Shown: piece by piece, positions 25,601-40,600 of the stretch
How the letters are laid out: each line of letters begins with the position of its first letter
How positions within the stretch are numbered: the first letter of the stretch is position 1
Assembly (NCBI GenBank): GCA_036583965.1
Contig: JAZBQD010000030.1
Coordinates: 83,766,800 to 83,830,799 of the forward strand
DNA from: Prunella strophiata
Lineage: Eukaryota; Chordata; Aves; Passeriformes; Prunellidae
Reading direction: 5' to 3'
Length of the DNA stretch: 64,000 bases
Position numbers and translations under genes: made by a program
Notes under the pieces: generated by a model
Database searches by the model: none
Told to the model about the DNA's origin: nothing
What the model saw: only the letters and a program-made list of their open reading frames with translations

Positions 25601-28600
25601 TGTTTTTCTTGTCTTTAAAAGTTCGAAAACTTGGATGGGTAGGGAAATAGAAATGTTTAAATTGTGATATAAGACCAGGAGCCATATTTCTACATGCATA
25701 CAATAGTAATTAACTTCATGTCATTATGCTGTAAAGTTGCCCTACCCATGGGTGTATCCAGCCTTCGGTGAGCAAGTGCCCAGCAGAGCAGACATTATCA
25801 TCATTTCCTTGTCTGCTGCAAGTTGACTCATGTTGGGCCCTTCAGTAGGCAAAGTTTGTGAATCCCTATATTGCTTGCTCCTGTTTTAATGTTATTACAG
25901 TTCTTACTTTTATTATAATAGTTGGCGTTCATTATGATGTTGTTGCCTTTACCAAACTTTACCAAATGCAGCAAATTTTAAAAATCCGTGTTGTCCAACT
26001 GACTTACCTGGATAATATGGCTCTGTGTCCTGAGAAAATGTTGCCTAACCTTTATGTGTATGTGGAGAATAGAGTATGTCATGATTGTTCAAGTTAGGCC
26101 AAGTTACTCTTGACAGTGTTTTCAATGCATTTGAAATAAAAATATTAATTATCACTTTTGTAAATATTGTAAATATTTTTAGTATTTTTCCGTTAAAGGA
26201 ATTGATATGTCATTCTGCCAATAATTATCAGTACAAAAGAGGTGTTATCTAACTGTTCAAAATTTTAATTTTGGAAGAAATGGGCAGAATTATTTTTAAG
26301 ATCAGCTTAAGATGTGTGGTTTCTGTTTAGTGTTACCTTGACAATGGAGGTACAGGAGCTTTTTGACCTTTTTCATTTAGAAATGCATTCCAAATCATTT
26401 TTAAAATTAGACTGTAAACTGTGAAGATATACTAGTCACTTGTTTTATCCTTATGAAACCTAACTGCTAGTATGGTTTTCCAGTTGTATTCTGCTATGTC
26501 CAGTGTCTCTGTAAACTTCATTTTGTTGGGCATTTGTTCTTCATTTTGAGGTTTGACTTTAGCCTGAGAAGGTATACCCAGGCAATCTCTTATTTGACAG
26601 CTGTAATGTGTCACAGCCTCCCTTAATAGTAGCGAGAAGTGTGTTGTGGTTTTTTGTTTTTTGATTTTTTTTTGGTAGACCTGAATACAGTTATTCTTTT
26701 TGGTGTCTTCTTGTATTTTCACTTCCACTGTACTGTGATCTGCACACACACACACAATTAAGTATGTACTAAGGCTGACTGGAGGTACTAAGCCCACTCC
26801 TGTCCTGGTTGTGTTTTATTATTTTTATGTGCACAAAGCTGGTTTTAGTGACCAGGCTCTATAGCATTGAAGATGCTTTGACATCCAAAACACAGAGCAC
26901 TGGAAATTGATTAGCATGCTGTGTATTATACTTGAAGTGTGAAGATTCAGTCTCAGTTTTAGTGAGTCATTGAGACAATGTAATTTTGTTTAAAATGCTT
27001 TTGAGTTGATTTTGATTAGAGGGTACAATTAGGATTTCCTAGCCTATTCTTAAACTTTTACTCCTGTGAATAGCTTCCTTGTTAAAGTGGTTCTGAAGTA
27101 TGGAGAGACATCTGAATTAGATCAATAATTAGCTTTCCTGGAATTGTACTGAATGGAATTGGATTGATCTTTGCTCAAGGCCTCAGCTTTCATAAGACAA
27201 GCCTACATTGGAAATGGGACACCCATTTCCTGGCTGTTCCTCCACATTGAAGTGGAATTGCTTAGTTCTAGATAGGAACTGTGGAGTAGCTTTCCTTACC
27301 CAGGACAAGTGGCTACAGCTCTGTCTTTAGACATCTAGGATTGATACAGAGTCAGAAAACAAGAATATAAACCAATAATGCTGTTTTAATAACAGAAAAA
27401 AAAGCATTTGAAGAAAAATGCAGCTATTGGTCTTGCCATTCAGGAGCCATTGATCATCTTCTATTCTTTAGTCTTCCCCATTTTTTTTTTTTATTTTATG
27501 TTGTTGTCTCCCTGTTTTGTTTTTTGTATGAATAGGATTTTTATTCAGCTCAATTAAAGTGTTACAGCTAAAGAGATGCTTAACTGTGGTCACAAGTCAC
27601 ATCATTCTGAATAACAAAAAAAATGTTTAGGTCAATGAAACCTTTGTAAATTTTACTTATATATTTTTTTTTTTTTTGTGGGTTAACTATTGTGCTCTAT
27701 ATAACTGTACTGCTGAAATAAGCAGTAATAGAGTATGCTTCCAGATACTTTGTTGACTTCACTGCTGGGTTGTTTGAGTACTGTTTAAGTTTTGGCCTTC
27801 ATCTACTAGAATTGCCCTAAAGAGTTTCCAGGGGGAGGTTAGTATAAGCAAAGCTAAGGAATGTTTCTAGAGCAGAGTCACTGTCTTCTGGATATTGTAA
27901 GTTTTGAACAGTATTTGGTGTTTTCTCACATGTGGCCTTAGTACCTTCAAATGCATCCATGATTGTTTATGTACTAGTATAGGAGTAGCTGGAGAAACTC
28001 AGGATGTGTATGTTAATTGCTGTTACACATTGGACAATATCCAAAACATATTTCATTGCAATGTTTGGACATTGCTATGAAAGATTATGTAAACCTTTTT
28101 AGTGTGTTGTTTCACTCAGCCATCATTATATAAAGGAGAGTTTTACACTTCAAGTGTGTCCATTTTCAAGATATGTACTCTTACATAATCTTTCTTGGCA
28201 TGTTGTAAAATTGCAGTATTTTGACTGGACAAGTTTTTTTTTGTTTGTTTCTTCTTTTGAATTAGTTGCCTTATTAGTATTAATGAATTTTACTAAGAGA
28301 GGGCTATTTGAGATGGGAAGGGAGCAAAAATGGGTCATTTAATAGTATCTTTTACAGCATTTCAATTTTTCTTACAGTGTATCCCTGTATCGGGGAAATT
28401 GCCGACCTCTCCGGTTTGAGCCACCAATGCTGGACTTCCATGAACAGTAAGTTGAAAAGTCTTTTGGTCTGTTTAGTTATGCAAATTAAAACAAAAAAAC
28501 AACCAAACAAAAAAGCCCCAAAGCAAACAAAACAAACAAAAAAAACCCCCCTCCATCCACCGCAAAAACAAACAAACAAAAACCAGAAGATTAATAGGAA

Positions 28601-31600
28601 CAGCATTTAAAGCTGATAGAGAAGGTTGTATACATAGATTGCATTAATTGTAAGTGTAATTGACCTGCAGAGGGCTGCTGTACTCAGTATCATGTAGTAT
28701 TAAGCATCATGCAGTGGCCTGTCAGCTGCTGTGGTTTTGATGATTTAGGTGCTTGTACAGCTGCTCTGCAGAGTGCACGGTTTTAAGTCTAGAACGTCAT
28801 GTTTTGAGGTGAGATTACCTTTCTGCTTGAATATAACCTGTGTCAGGGAGCATGCACCCTAGCATATCAGTTTTACTATGGCTTTGGTGGCAAAAAAACT
28901 GACTGTGGATCTGCAATTATTAGCACAGTAATGTTGAGTTGTGAAAATGCTGCCACAAGGAGAACTATAGCCTCCAGGAACTTAGCTCCATGTTCTTTAC
29001 CTTGCAACTGGTTGCTGTTTCCATTAAACAAAAGGGAGAGGAAAGGAAGCTAAACATTTCACCAACCTGTTAGGTTCTGAGAACTACTTCATTCTTAACT
29101 TGTTTTACCATTAATTGGTTACTTTGTATAGGTAGCTCCAATCCCTTTTCTTCCCAACAGTCAAAAGTGGTTCTGGAGTAGGTGTTCATGGAGCCTCTGT
29201 GCATGATTGATACTTAGACAAATGTAAACTGCAGTGAAGGCATTTCAAACATTTTGTTACCAATTCAGCCTGGAAGACTGAAACCAGCCCAGGTGTGCCT
29301 TAGCACAGCATTCCTTGCCCCATCCTCAGCCAGTACTGCTGCTGGATGAAAGGCTGTTTCATTTACAGATGAGCCACAGATTATTAATAAAAATGTAGTA
29401 TCTTTTTCTGTTGGAAAGACTGCTGTACAGTGTGGTGACTACCGAGTTGTGCTAGGAAGCTCCTGTGTATTGACATGTACACTTGTGTCTCTCTGAAAGA
29501 AGAGAAGCCATAACTGTGTTTGCACAGAGTAGCTTTCCAGAAATCACCTCTATACAAAAAAACCCAGTGTAAATGTCACTAAATAACAAAGCTGTATGAA
29601 AATGCCTCATTTTACAGAACTTATTTGTGCTCGGTCTAACAAAATTGTGGCTTTACTTCTGATTAAAGACCGAGTAAGTCACTCTGCCCCCTCTTTTTCC
29701 TTCAAAATTCTTTTAGCTTTTGATGTTGTGTGATTTTGTTGTTTTTGTTCCTAATGTCAGTAACCAGTCCTAGGTTAGAGAATATTGAGTTTCTAAACTG
29801 AATAGCAAAATATCTAGTGTTATTTTGATGAGTGCAGTATAAATTCAAACTTGTAGAGCCGCGTGCTTTTTGTTAGAGCTATTGTAAACTTACCTATTGA
29901 TTTGAGTTTGTTATTTTCTTTTAAAAACTGTAAAAATTTTCCGTTCATAGCAATTCCAGACTTTGATATCGGAAATGTATTTTATGCACCTTTTTCTACT
30001 ACAAGTAAATTTGATGTTCTCTGAGATATCTTTTAAAGGTTATCTAGAGTTTGCATCTTTATGCTCTAAAGAAAGCTACACATGCTTTTTTGTTTTGTGG
30101 ACTTCCAAAGATGATTTTTTTCCCCCTTGCTAGATCGAAGTAGATCGAAGACAGTACTATAAATACTTTGTCATTCTTCATTATATTTCAGCTTTTTACA
30201 TAAGCTGTTCTTGTCAAAGCTAAAAGCACTGAAGAAATAGTATAGATCTAATACAGTGTTAAAAGTAGCACAAATTTCTTACTTGGGAATGGTTCTGTAC
30301 AATACGTGCAAACTGCACTGGGGGATTGCTGCCTTCTGTCAATTAAAATAAGGAAATCTGTGTGTTAGATCTTGATTCATTATGTGTTCCTTCTTTGGTT
30401 AGGGTGGGTTTTTTTGGTAGCTGTATATCATGAATTCATCTGTTGTCATTTAGGTTATAGTCTCAGGCAGCAATCCTCTTGTGATTTATTAAAATTTACT
30501 TAAGTTGCCAAAAGCAGTTTTTGAAGAGGTTTAGATGTGGAGCCCCAAAGTTTAGTTTAAAATCTGTGAACCAACTCTGAGAAATGCTGAGTAACTCAGC
30601 CTTATGGTGGGAACAAGCTGCAGGTGCCAAGCACCTGGGAAGTCATATAATGCCAATTTAAACCTTTGAGTTTTTTGCCTTTTAAATCAGGGTTTTCACA
30701 TTCAAATTCTGGCTTTTCTGTCTTTGTTATTAATGGATTTTAGAAAAGGCATAAAATACATGTTTAGTTTCTGAATAAGTCCTGTACCCAAAGGGTGTTC
30801 TGTTAATAGGTAGCATGTAGCTTTTAGTAGAGCAAACTTGTTCCAAGTCATGTTTATGCTGAGCTATCAACATGTATCATACCTAGGCTAAAGAAAGATG
30901 TAATATTTACTTTCAGTTGTAAGTCAAGCTATTCTTCCTGTGACATTTTTGGTATGCTAAGGGTGTGTGGGTTTAATCAGTTGTTTCAAAACCATGCCAA
31001 TTTAAGCAGGAATAATAGTTAATAAAAGTTGCTTTATCTAAGGATCTCAGAAAATCAAAACCAGTATTAAGTTGATAAATATGTGCTGTAGACACACTTC
31101 CTGTATTCCACCTGGAGATGAGATTACAGTGGCCTTCTACTTCTGGTTTATAACAGTTGGAGGTTTTTTTAATGCTGTTTTAATATTATAAAATAAACCA
31201 TATTCTACCACTTTGAAGGTAGTCCAGGTAATCTCACGTTTATCAAAATAAATGCATGCTGTATGTTAGGATATGCAAATCTTTAGCTCACTTGGAGAGA
31301 TCCCAAATGTTCTCTGTATGCATTAAGCCTCTGGGAATGGGATAGAACTGAGGCAGGTTCTCCCATATCATTGTGCCAGAGGACTACTTGGACTAAGTGT
31401 GGAATACTCATTTGGGTACTTAATGTGTAAGCCTCTTTCTGGTGTTTCTGAAGCAACACCCATATTTTTCTGGAATAAATTCTGCAACATCCTGAATATC
31501 AGAGATTCAGAGCTTTAAAAAAACAAGAAAAAACCTTCCACCTAAAGCCAGCTCCAGAACTAGCTGACTTTTTTTTTTTTTTTTTACCAGCATTCTGTTC

Positions 31601-34600
31601 CTTGTATTCTCTCTTTTAAACTGTTAACTCTCCCCTGTTGTTAAATGGGAATAACTGAGGTGTTCTAACCTACAAACAGTAATCATTGTTATTCTCCATA
31701 GCTTTGGGAGTTGGTTGCTCAGAGGCTATTTTGACAGAACAGTCATTATCTATATGACTTTTGTGTGTTTAAGACAGGTCTCCATATTAGAGGTCTTACA
31801 GATGGCCACCTGGGGTAAAGGCTGAAGAATACTTTTACAGGGCAGTTTCTAATCAGTTCTTGCACCTACTTTGTGGGAGAATGTGGATTTTCACAGATCT
31901 CAATACATCACCTTCATCTTTAATTCAGCTCTGACAGTATCAAAAGTGAAGTTTAGGTTCTTTAACTAAATTTTTTGATAGAGGTACCTTTTGATAATGG
32001 AGCACTTGTGTATTGAGTATGTTAGGATACTACCGCAGTATAAGCTAGAACTGCTTTTCAAAAAATTTTTTAAATGTGGAGGTATTTTAGATGAAGTTGA
32101 CATCCTACCTGTTTCATAAAAATCATTGGTAATGTATGAAATTATACTTCTGGTTACAGTAATATTTTAATCCTTGATCAACATATTCTTCTGTGGTGAG
32201 CAGAGGTTCTTGCTTCACTCAATTTGAACAAGGTCCCATTCTCAAACAAAATTTTCTCATTGGTAGGGCAGTATTCTCAAGTTCTTTATTTCAGTTTTAT
32301 ATTGATAATCTCATTTTGCATTTCCTTTGAAGTGTTTTGATTAGGGTTTTTTTGTAATGTTTTTGTGTTTCCTGTTTGTGAGCTCTGGTATTTGGCAGGA
32401 TATTCTGTGAAAGCTAAAAGCTGGGCTTGAAAGCAATTGCTTAGCAATGTTCAAATGTTGAGACCTTCTTGCAGGTGTGGAGACCTTATGTTACTCTAAG
32501 TATTGTAAGGGACATGCTTTAATGACAGGATAGTGTCAGAATGGGTAAAAATCTGGAGAATACAGCCTATCTTAAACCTGTCTTAATATACCTCCCATTG
32601 AATCTAGACTGCACTGCCTACAATTATACTTCTAATTACATAAGAACAAGAAGACAAATTAAATGGGGGCATTTAGAAAATCAAGGCATATCATGAATGT
32701 GCTATACTGCAGTGTAAACTGATTTATACCCTTGTAAGGCTTGACTGGTGTAAAAATTAGGGGAGGACTAGCATGGTAAGAGAATGGAGAAATGATATTG
32801 TTAACAATTTAACTATTGAAAGTTTTCCTGAGCTATAGATGAAATGTTTGCATCTACTAGATATACAGTAGATACAAATATCCTTAAAGCCATGGAAGTT
32901 ACTTCAAGTAATATAAGGTTGATATAAGTTTAGCAAAATGATCTGTTTTCTTCATGAACTCTAATCCCTTATACAAAAAATAGTGAAGAATTTTAGCAAC
33001 TAGAGAATTTATTCAGATCACCTATTTTTCCTATGTTTTAAGTACATTTACTTAAAAGTAAGTTGCCTATAATGTACATCCAAATGTTTACACAGTACAT
33101 TTGATACACTTGTAATGTGTGAGTTTGAGATTGTTGGAATTTTAAAGAAATGTTGCTAAAGGAAACTTCATTTCCCTTAGAGTTTGTTGAATGTGCGAAA
33201 TTGTTGACAGTAAATTGACATTTCATCCAGATCTGCCTCAGGTTTTGTTCACATATCATGCTAGACTGCACAATGCTGCTGAAAGTTCATTACACTCCTA
33301 GATTCATTCCAATCACACTTGGTGACATGGTTGGATAAACTCTACTACTTGTATATGTGGTTTTGATAACTGTTTGGAAAAGGCGTGGTTTGTTGCATGG
33401 AATCTAAGTTAGATTCCTAACTAAAAATGGGGCACTTGCTCTATTTAGTATGTTACGTTGACACCAACTTTTTGTCAAGTCTAATATCAAAGAACTTTCT
33501 CTGTTAAAAGTCAGTGAACTCTGGAAGCTAAGAAACAACCAATTTATAGGTTAGTATGTATACAAAACCAAAACCCTTCTGTTTCCTTTTGCTTTTCTGA
33601 GTTGGAGACATGTTTGAGAATGCAAATGTATGTGCTTCAGGTAAAGAAGCCACTTGCCTGTGTCACTCAACCGGTTTTGTGTGCAGCAGGAGGAGTGCTG
33701 TACTTGCAAATTCTCTCATTTTGTACATGATGCAGGCTTCCTTTCTGTAAGGAAACTAGCATTTTCTTCAGAATGAGGCACAAAAGGCATTCTCTTTCAG
33801 TCTCTGGAGGTAACCTTGTAAGACCAGCTCATTTTGTTTCTTTTAATTAAAAGTAGTTGGATACGTTACAAAGTCAACAGCCAAGTTCTTATTGTTGGAG
33901 CTTGCTCAGTCTGATCTTCTGGCTGGAGAACCATCTTCATTGGTTCAGGAAGTTCCTGAGCTTAGGAGAGTGTCCAGAGCACATGACTTTGTATGCTTTC
34001 CACATTACTCTTCTGCCTTCTAGGCATCTGTTATTCACCCCTGTCTGATAGGATACTGTATGACAGGATACTGATTTAACCCTCGTAACACTTCTGATAT
34101 GTTGCATGACAACAAGTTTTACAATTGTTTATGCAGTTGACAAAGATGCTAAATGAAAAAAATACATGGGGGAAAACATGTCAAATTCTCAAATGCATGA
34201 GGAATTTACCAGAATTGAATATTGAGTATATTTACCTATATTCCCAGCATTTCAAAATGTACCTGGGAAGCTTTTGATTGACTTCATTTCTCTTTCCAGT
34301 CTCATTAGAAAGAATAAGGGATGGAAGAGGAAGAATGTATTTGCTGAATTCATATATTTTGCTTTTCAGTAGTAGATTTGTATCAGTTTTCATAAATTAA
34401 GTGAGAATTCTACAAAGATGTTTAAACTATATGCAGTAAGAAAAAACAATTAATTGCTCTTTCTAAAGGGCATTTTCTCGATTTGTATTTGCTTCTCGAC
34501 GAGTAGCTACATATTTTTGCAAGTCAATTTTGGGCCAGTAACTCAAGGACTTATCTCCCCAAAATTTGCAAGAGCTGATTTCCATTGTTAGAATAATCTA

Positions 34601-37600
34601 CCTTTTGATCACTGGAACAGCAATGAATTTCATTACAAGGACATGCCTTACAATACACTGCAGATACTAACTCAGACTTTGAAAAGAGTTGAGTTGCAGC
34701 AGTAAAGAACATTAACACTGGCTTCTTTACTCATTTGACCAGGCACCTCACCCTTGCTAATTAGCATCTTCTTGTCTAGGTTATGGTACCAGTTCTTTTA
34801 TCAGTGTAGGTTGATCTTTTAATGCAGGGACAAAGAATCAAGAGCAAAATCTTACATGCTTTGATACTTCATGTTTACCTGAAGGTCTGTGTCTATACCA
34901 GCTTCTCACAATGAAAAGTGCTAGCTGTGACTACTCTGGGAAATTCTGCTAAAATTTGGCATCAGCTACAACTGTACTTGTGCAGATCATTGTGGTTTGA
35001 TAATCTGCAGTTTGGAGAGCATCCCTTATGAGATTATTGCTTGGGATGCAGGTTCATTAGAGGTGTCTGGTGCACAGTGCCCTACCTGGGCAATGTCTGA
35101 TGGCAGAAAAAACAGGTGAGGTTTATGAGGTCCTACTTCTTTTTATTTGGATAACATCACACTGAAAGAATATAAGGAAAGCTGTATCTCAGCCAAATGT
35201 AATACCAGACTCACTGTTTCAAAATCAGAATGATCAGCAAAAAAGTAAAATAAAGTCCTAACATCAGAATTTCTTTTTAGTGCCTTCTGCCTTTATTACC
35301 TGTAATTATACTGTGGTAGTTGAGTTTGGAATATGAAATTAGTGAGCTATGGTGGTGATCATGGCTGTTTCCCAACCAGTTTGTTTTTATAGACTTGAGC
35401 CTCTCAGACAGATGTATAGTCCTTTATTTTCAGAACTGGAAAAACATGAAGGTCTTGAAGATTGTTAATATTTGAAATATTTCCTGGCTAATGAGTTTTA
35501 TTTGCAAGCTACCTTTCTGACATGAGCAGACTGGTGCTTTGCTATTACCAGTTCATTCAATATCATTTTGTTGGCTTTGTGGTGTTTCACACATGATGCA
35601 TCATAAGTGTCACTGAAGTCAACTCTGATCTTCAGTTTTTGGTACATAGCAGTTTGTCTTTAGAGACCACAGATGATAAACTTGTCATGTCATTTGTAAT
35701 ACAGTGATTAAAATCTACTTATCTCTCTCTTGCTGTTGTGGTTGGAAGGAACTGTTCAGTTTGAGTCTAGTTTTTGCTGTTTAGTCCACATATGAAGAGT
35801 GAATGGAGTGCTTTGTTACAGAGTAGGAGGCTGATTTCCCCTTCCTGACGAGCTGCTGAACGTGCTGTGAGGAAGAGAAGTACCTGAAAATTGCACTGTG
35901 GCAAGCAAAGGAGATGCACTAAGGCACTGGGAGCATGTCTTCCACTAAGGAGACTGAAAAATGATAGTGAGAACTAGGGAACAGACAGCTGATTCTCAGG
36001 CTGCAAGAGCTTTCTTCAGTGTTGGAGGAGATTGACTGTTTTATTTCTTTTTTTTTTTTTTTAAAATATTGTGGTGTTGGTAGTGGTGTGGTTGATCAGA
36101 GTACTGCTTTAAGGATTGACCACTTAGTCTAAACTAGGAATTTGCTGCAAAAATGTTGACTGATATAGAAGCTTCTGCTTTTCATAGTTACCAAGCAGAT
36201 AAAATACTCAGGGCCATCTGTAGTGATGTCAGTGAAAGAGTGTTTGAAGCAGTGCGTTCATAATTCAGGGGGTGCTGGGTAACTCCCTATCAGCAGACAC
36301 TTTTTTTGGTTGTGGATTTGCATATTTGTTTTTGTGGTGGGATTTTTGGTGGAAGTGGGGGTAGAGATGAGGAAATTTGGAGGGCTGGCTCTCGCTTGCA
36401 TTCCTCTGATCTGGTAAACTTTTTCCTAGCAGAAGAAGAACAGCTGCATAGGTTTACTGTTTAATTCCATTGATTAACAGTGTAGCAGCTACAGTAGTTA
36501 ATGCAAAATGTCACAACTGATAAACTGTTTCCTTTTCTGAGATCCCCATGTGTGCTAGCAAGAGGTGGAAATACTTTCTGATAGGGCTTAACCCAGATAT
36601 TTGGTTTTGAAAGGCGAGAGAAATTGTGGTCTTTGTCATTGGTGAAGTTGGAGGAGTCAAAATGAGATTTTTTTTTGACAGTGAAAGAAGGATCAAGAAC
36701 AAATTTTTTGCTGACAGAGGCATGAAATTAGTTGAACTCAGCAAGCAAAGAGTTTTATAGTGGCAGACTGCAGATACATTTTTGTTAGTGATGATGTCAT
36801 TTATTGATGGTTAATAATTGTGTCTTTGAATTTATAACATGGTCTTTAGCATCTGCTTCTTTAGCCCATGTTTCATGTGTAGGAGGTTCTGTAACCACAA
36901 TCACTTTGTAAATTGTGGCATAGTGTGTTTATTGTCATTAAATTCTCCATTCAATGGAGCCTTTAATTTAAAACAAAGTTATGTTGCTTCATCTGTTGAG
37001 ATATATTCCACACCCCCTCTAAGCAGAAAAACTGTGACTGCAATAGCACATATTAATTTGGTCTGTTAAGGTTAATTGAGGATGGCAGAACAGCTGCCTG
37101 TTTCTGGTCATCACTGCAGGTACTACAGGTTGTAATTCTCAGTAGTTTTGGTGTCCTTGCAGTGTTTGGAGCAAGTGACATGGGAGAGGACTACATGGAC
37201 TACATGAAGCCTGAAAGTTAACTATTTTGAATTCCAGAATTCAAAGTGCAGCAGTTCTTAATCTGTAAACTGCATGTTTTATTAGTGCTTTGGTGCTGAT
37301 ACTTAAAATGTATGGGTTAAAAGGCATGAAAAAAAATCTGAAGAGACAGTAAAGTCTGAAAATTAATTGCTGAAACAGGAGCATCTATTGTCACCTCAGC
37401 TGTTGTAAGCAAAAAGAAACTAGCCAAAAGCTTGTGTCAAATAAATTTGTTAGCATGTCTTAATACTGAAAACTTGAGCAGTTGTTTGACTGTGTGACTC
37501 CCATGTTTTAGGGTTCCTAAATTCTAGAATTTATCTTAAGCCTTTTTTACTTAAGATATTAATTCAAATACAATGTAGAAATAAAATAGTAGTTGCTGTA

Positions 37601-40600
37601 CATGTCTGCATACTTAATTCTGTAGAGCATATTATAAAATATAATACCAGAAAAATTCTGGGTTCTGGGTAAGACTACTTATAATCTGTCATGGAAAAAA
37701 ATTTGCATTTAGACTTTGGGCTAAGGTGTGTTCTGTTTATTTACAGTTTTTGTGTACACCCTGTCTTAAGATAGTTATTTTGAGGTTCTAGCATAGGAAT
37801 AGAAAACTTTGCTTTTCATTCTGTAGTAAAAAATCTGACAATAGAATTTCATGAGTGTGATGCAGCATTAGGTTAACCTTCAGGAAAACTAAGCAATAAA
37901 ATAGTGGAAAATATGTTAACTAAGTAATTCCTATAGGCCCAAGATACATACTTGAAAAAAAGCATTAAATGCAAAGCTCTGTTGTCAGTGTTCATCACTT
38001 TTATACTCCTATCTGGTGTAATGGGAAAAAAGTCCAGTGCTTTATTGTCTAGATTTCTGACACTTTTGTAAATGTTTTCTCTTTCTATTTTGACAGGCCA
38101 GTTGGAATGCCAAAAATGGAAAAAGTTTACCTACATAACCCTAGCTCAGAAGAAACAATTACATTAGTATCAATATCTGCTACAACATCACATTTTCATG
38201 CATCATTTTTCCAAAATAGGGTAAGTTTTTTTTACTTTCTCAAAATTAGCTTTTCTTCCTTCTCTCAAATCTGAATGGAAACTTCTCTAAAAGAGTGACA
38301 TACTGCAATAATTACATACCTAGAAGTATTAAGATACTGAAGTTCTTCATCTCAGAGCAAATTTGAATTGAGCACAGAAAGACAAGGAGTCCTGACTATG
38401 TTGGAAATATATATTATAATTGATGGTTTAACAGCAGATCTCCTTTGTTGCTGAAGTGAGCACATTTCCTCAGAGCACTTACAGAAACAGACTGTTCCTA
38501 TAAATTTTCTGAATATTCCAAGTCACATGAAGTGGTGTTAGTGTGCAGTAGTCACTCCAGTGTACTTAGAGCTGTAAGTAATTGTGATACAGGAACTTGC
38601 ACATTCAAAAGGATGTTGTCAGCAGGGTTAACTCCTAACCACATTGCTGTCAGATAGAGTCCTCCAGTTTCAGTTTTATTTGCAGGGCCTGTGGCTTAGC
38701 AAGAGCCACATAAATGTGAAAAAATTCAGAAAACCTGTCTGTGATAAGAAACCTGTCGCATTTGTGGAAGTCTTCTAGCAATTGCTTTTTCCAGGTGACC
38801 TTTGAACTGTCAGTCTAAAATATTTTTGTGATAAGCTGAACTCTAAATTCATAATTCAGTGCAAAAATTCAATTAAATATGATCCTGCACTGCATAATAG
38901 TGTGAAATTATTGCTATTTTTATTAGTTTTTCACACATTTCATTTGTTTAAAAGTTCTACTTTTTTCTTTCCAAATCTGCAGTTGACTTTCTAATGTCAG
39001 TATTCCAAAAAGGACATATGAGGATTTCTGCATCACAAAACGCTATTGTTCATCTGCATGATGCAATTTATTCAGTAAACAGTTTTGCTTATCTCTCTGC
39101 TTGCTTGCTTTTATTTTTCCAGAAAATTCTTCCAGGAGGGAATACGTCCTTCGATGTAGTTTTCCTCGCAAGAGTAGTGGGAAATGTAGAGAACACTTTA
39201 TTTATTAACACTTCTAATCATGGGGTATTTACTTATCAGGTAAGAGAATTACATGCTTTTCAGAAAAGTGAAGTGTGAATCAGGCAAAGCAGTATCTATT
39301 ATAGGATGCATAACCATCCAAAGATACTTGCACAATAGTGGTGGGTTGTTAGTTTGGGGCTTTTTTTCCATCAATCCAGTTGAAGAAGTTTTCATCCCTG
39401 TTGTTTATCGTAACACAGATACACCATTGTAAAGATCAGTAGGGCAGTACTGTAATCCTGATCAATTAAATTACATAGGATTTAAAATCCTCCCAATACG
39501 TTTATTGCCTGTGTTATTTTAGTGGCTCATTGTAGGGATCTAGCTCATCTTTTAGCTCTTTACTTATCTGGTCCAGTGGCAAGACAATTAAGCTGGCAAA
39601 AAATGACTTACTGGAGATTCAGAAAGATAATTCAGACAGATGAGTCTGAAGAGACTGAAAAGTGAAAAATTAGAGAAATCCTCTTGTTGAAAGCATATTA
39701 CTCTTACCATGAAAATGTTTTGCAAACAACAACAAAAATGCTTCCCAGTATGGATAGTTTCATAATGATATGATTAAAGGAACATTTCATTACCCTTAGC
39801 TGCAAACTAAACCAGTTTCTTTATTTTAGAGCTTTAGTATGATACTGGTTTTAAAGGTTTAGTTATAAGTATACTATAAAACTAATCAAAAAGAGTTTAT
39901 GGTGGGTTGCTAAAATGGGTGTGCATGCTAGGCTCTGCAACAATTACATACAGCTACTTGAGTTTGTGTTTCTTTTCTGAACCAGGTGTTTGGCATTGGA
40001 GTTCCGAACCCCTATCGATTGCGCCCATTTATTGGGGCACGAGTTCCTGTAAATAGCAGTTTCTCTCCTATCATAAATATCCATAACCCTCACAGTGAAC
40101 CTTTGCAGGTGAGCGTAAGAGAAAAACCATTAAATGCTCGTTTATGGTATTAAATTGAAATTTTGTTCATTTTGGTACTTCTTAAAATTCTGTTTGAACT
40201 TTAGAGCTATTTAAGGTCATGTATTTCATATTACAAGATTATTTTTTTTCTGCTCAAGTGCAAATCAGTTCTAGACATTTTAGGTTATAGTCGCAGATCT
40301 CTTAATTTCCTTAATTGAGATTTTCCAGTGAAATTTTGGTTTTTAAAATGGTTGTAATTACTGAAAAATATAGATTTAAACTTCACTGGTAATTAGGAGG
40401 AATACTGAAGCAAACAAACAGATCTTTTAATCCAGATGCCTCTTAGCTTCATTCTGTCTGGTTTGTGCAGCGTAAGGTCTTGTTTCAGTATACCCAGTAT
40501 GTAATCTTGGAAACCATTCTTATATTTGGGCAGGATTGATGTCTTTACCTAACCAAATTCTGATTCTGTTAAGTGATGCACAAACAGTAAAATGCTCTAG

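Larger units (their letters stand above)
21827..28377 (+). other. TMEM131 intron B-C, 6,551 bases
   Basis: Contains two antisense CR1 fragments (22013-22372 and 22613-23015) and short homopolymer T runs. A short (CA)n occurs near 26742-26756. The remainder is unique-looking AT-rich sequence with no recognised gene. Confidence 0.85.
28447..38096 (+). other. TMEM131 intron C-D, 9,650 bases
   Basis: An A/C-rich tract lies at its 5-prime end (28481-28590). There is a 10-bp perfect tandem duplication at 30131-30150 and T runs at 31569-31585 and 36048-36062. No clear transposon or nested gene was recognised, which is notable for an intron of this length beside CR1-bearing introns. Confidence 0.8.

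Noticed and set aside
26432..26797. 121-residue minus-strand open frame
   Set aside because: Runs through a CA microsatellite and low-complexity T tract. No family resemblance.
28308..28610. Opposing 100- and 84-residue open frames
   Set aside because: They are open on both strands because of the A/C-rich tract and overlap the true exon C in another frame.
31569..31585. T17 run as the tail of an antisense retrocopy
   Set aside because: No processed gene sequence lies next to it. Plain homopolymer runs are frequent in these introns.
38983..39122. 5-prime extension of exon E using the acceptor at 38982
   Set aside because: The phase inherited from exon D gives a stop after three codons, and the extension plus exon length is not compatible with the downstream frame.
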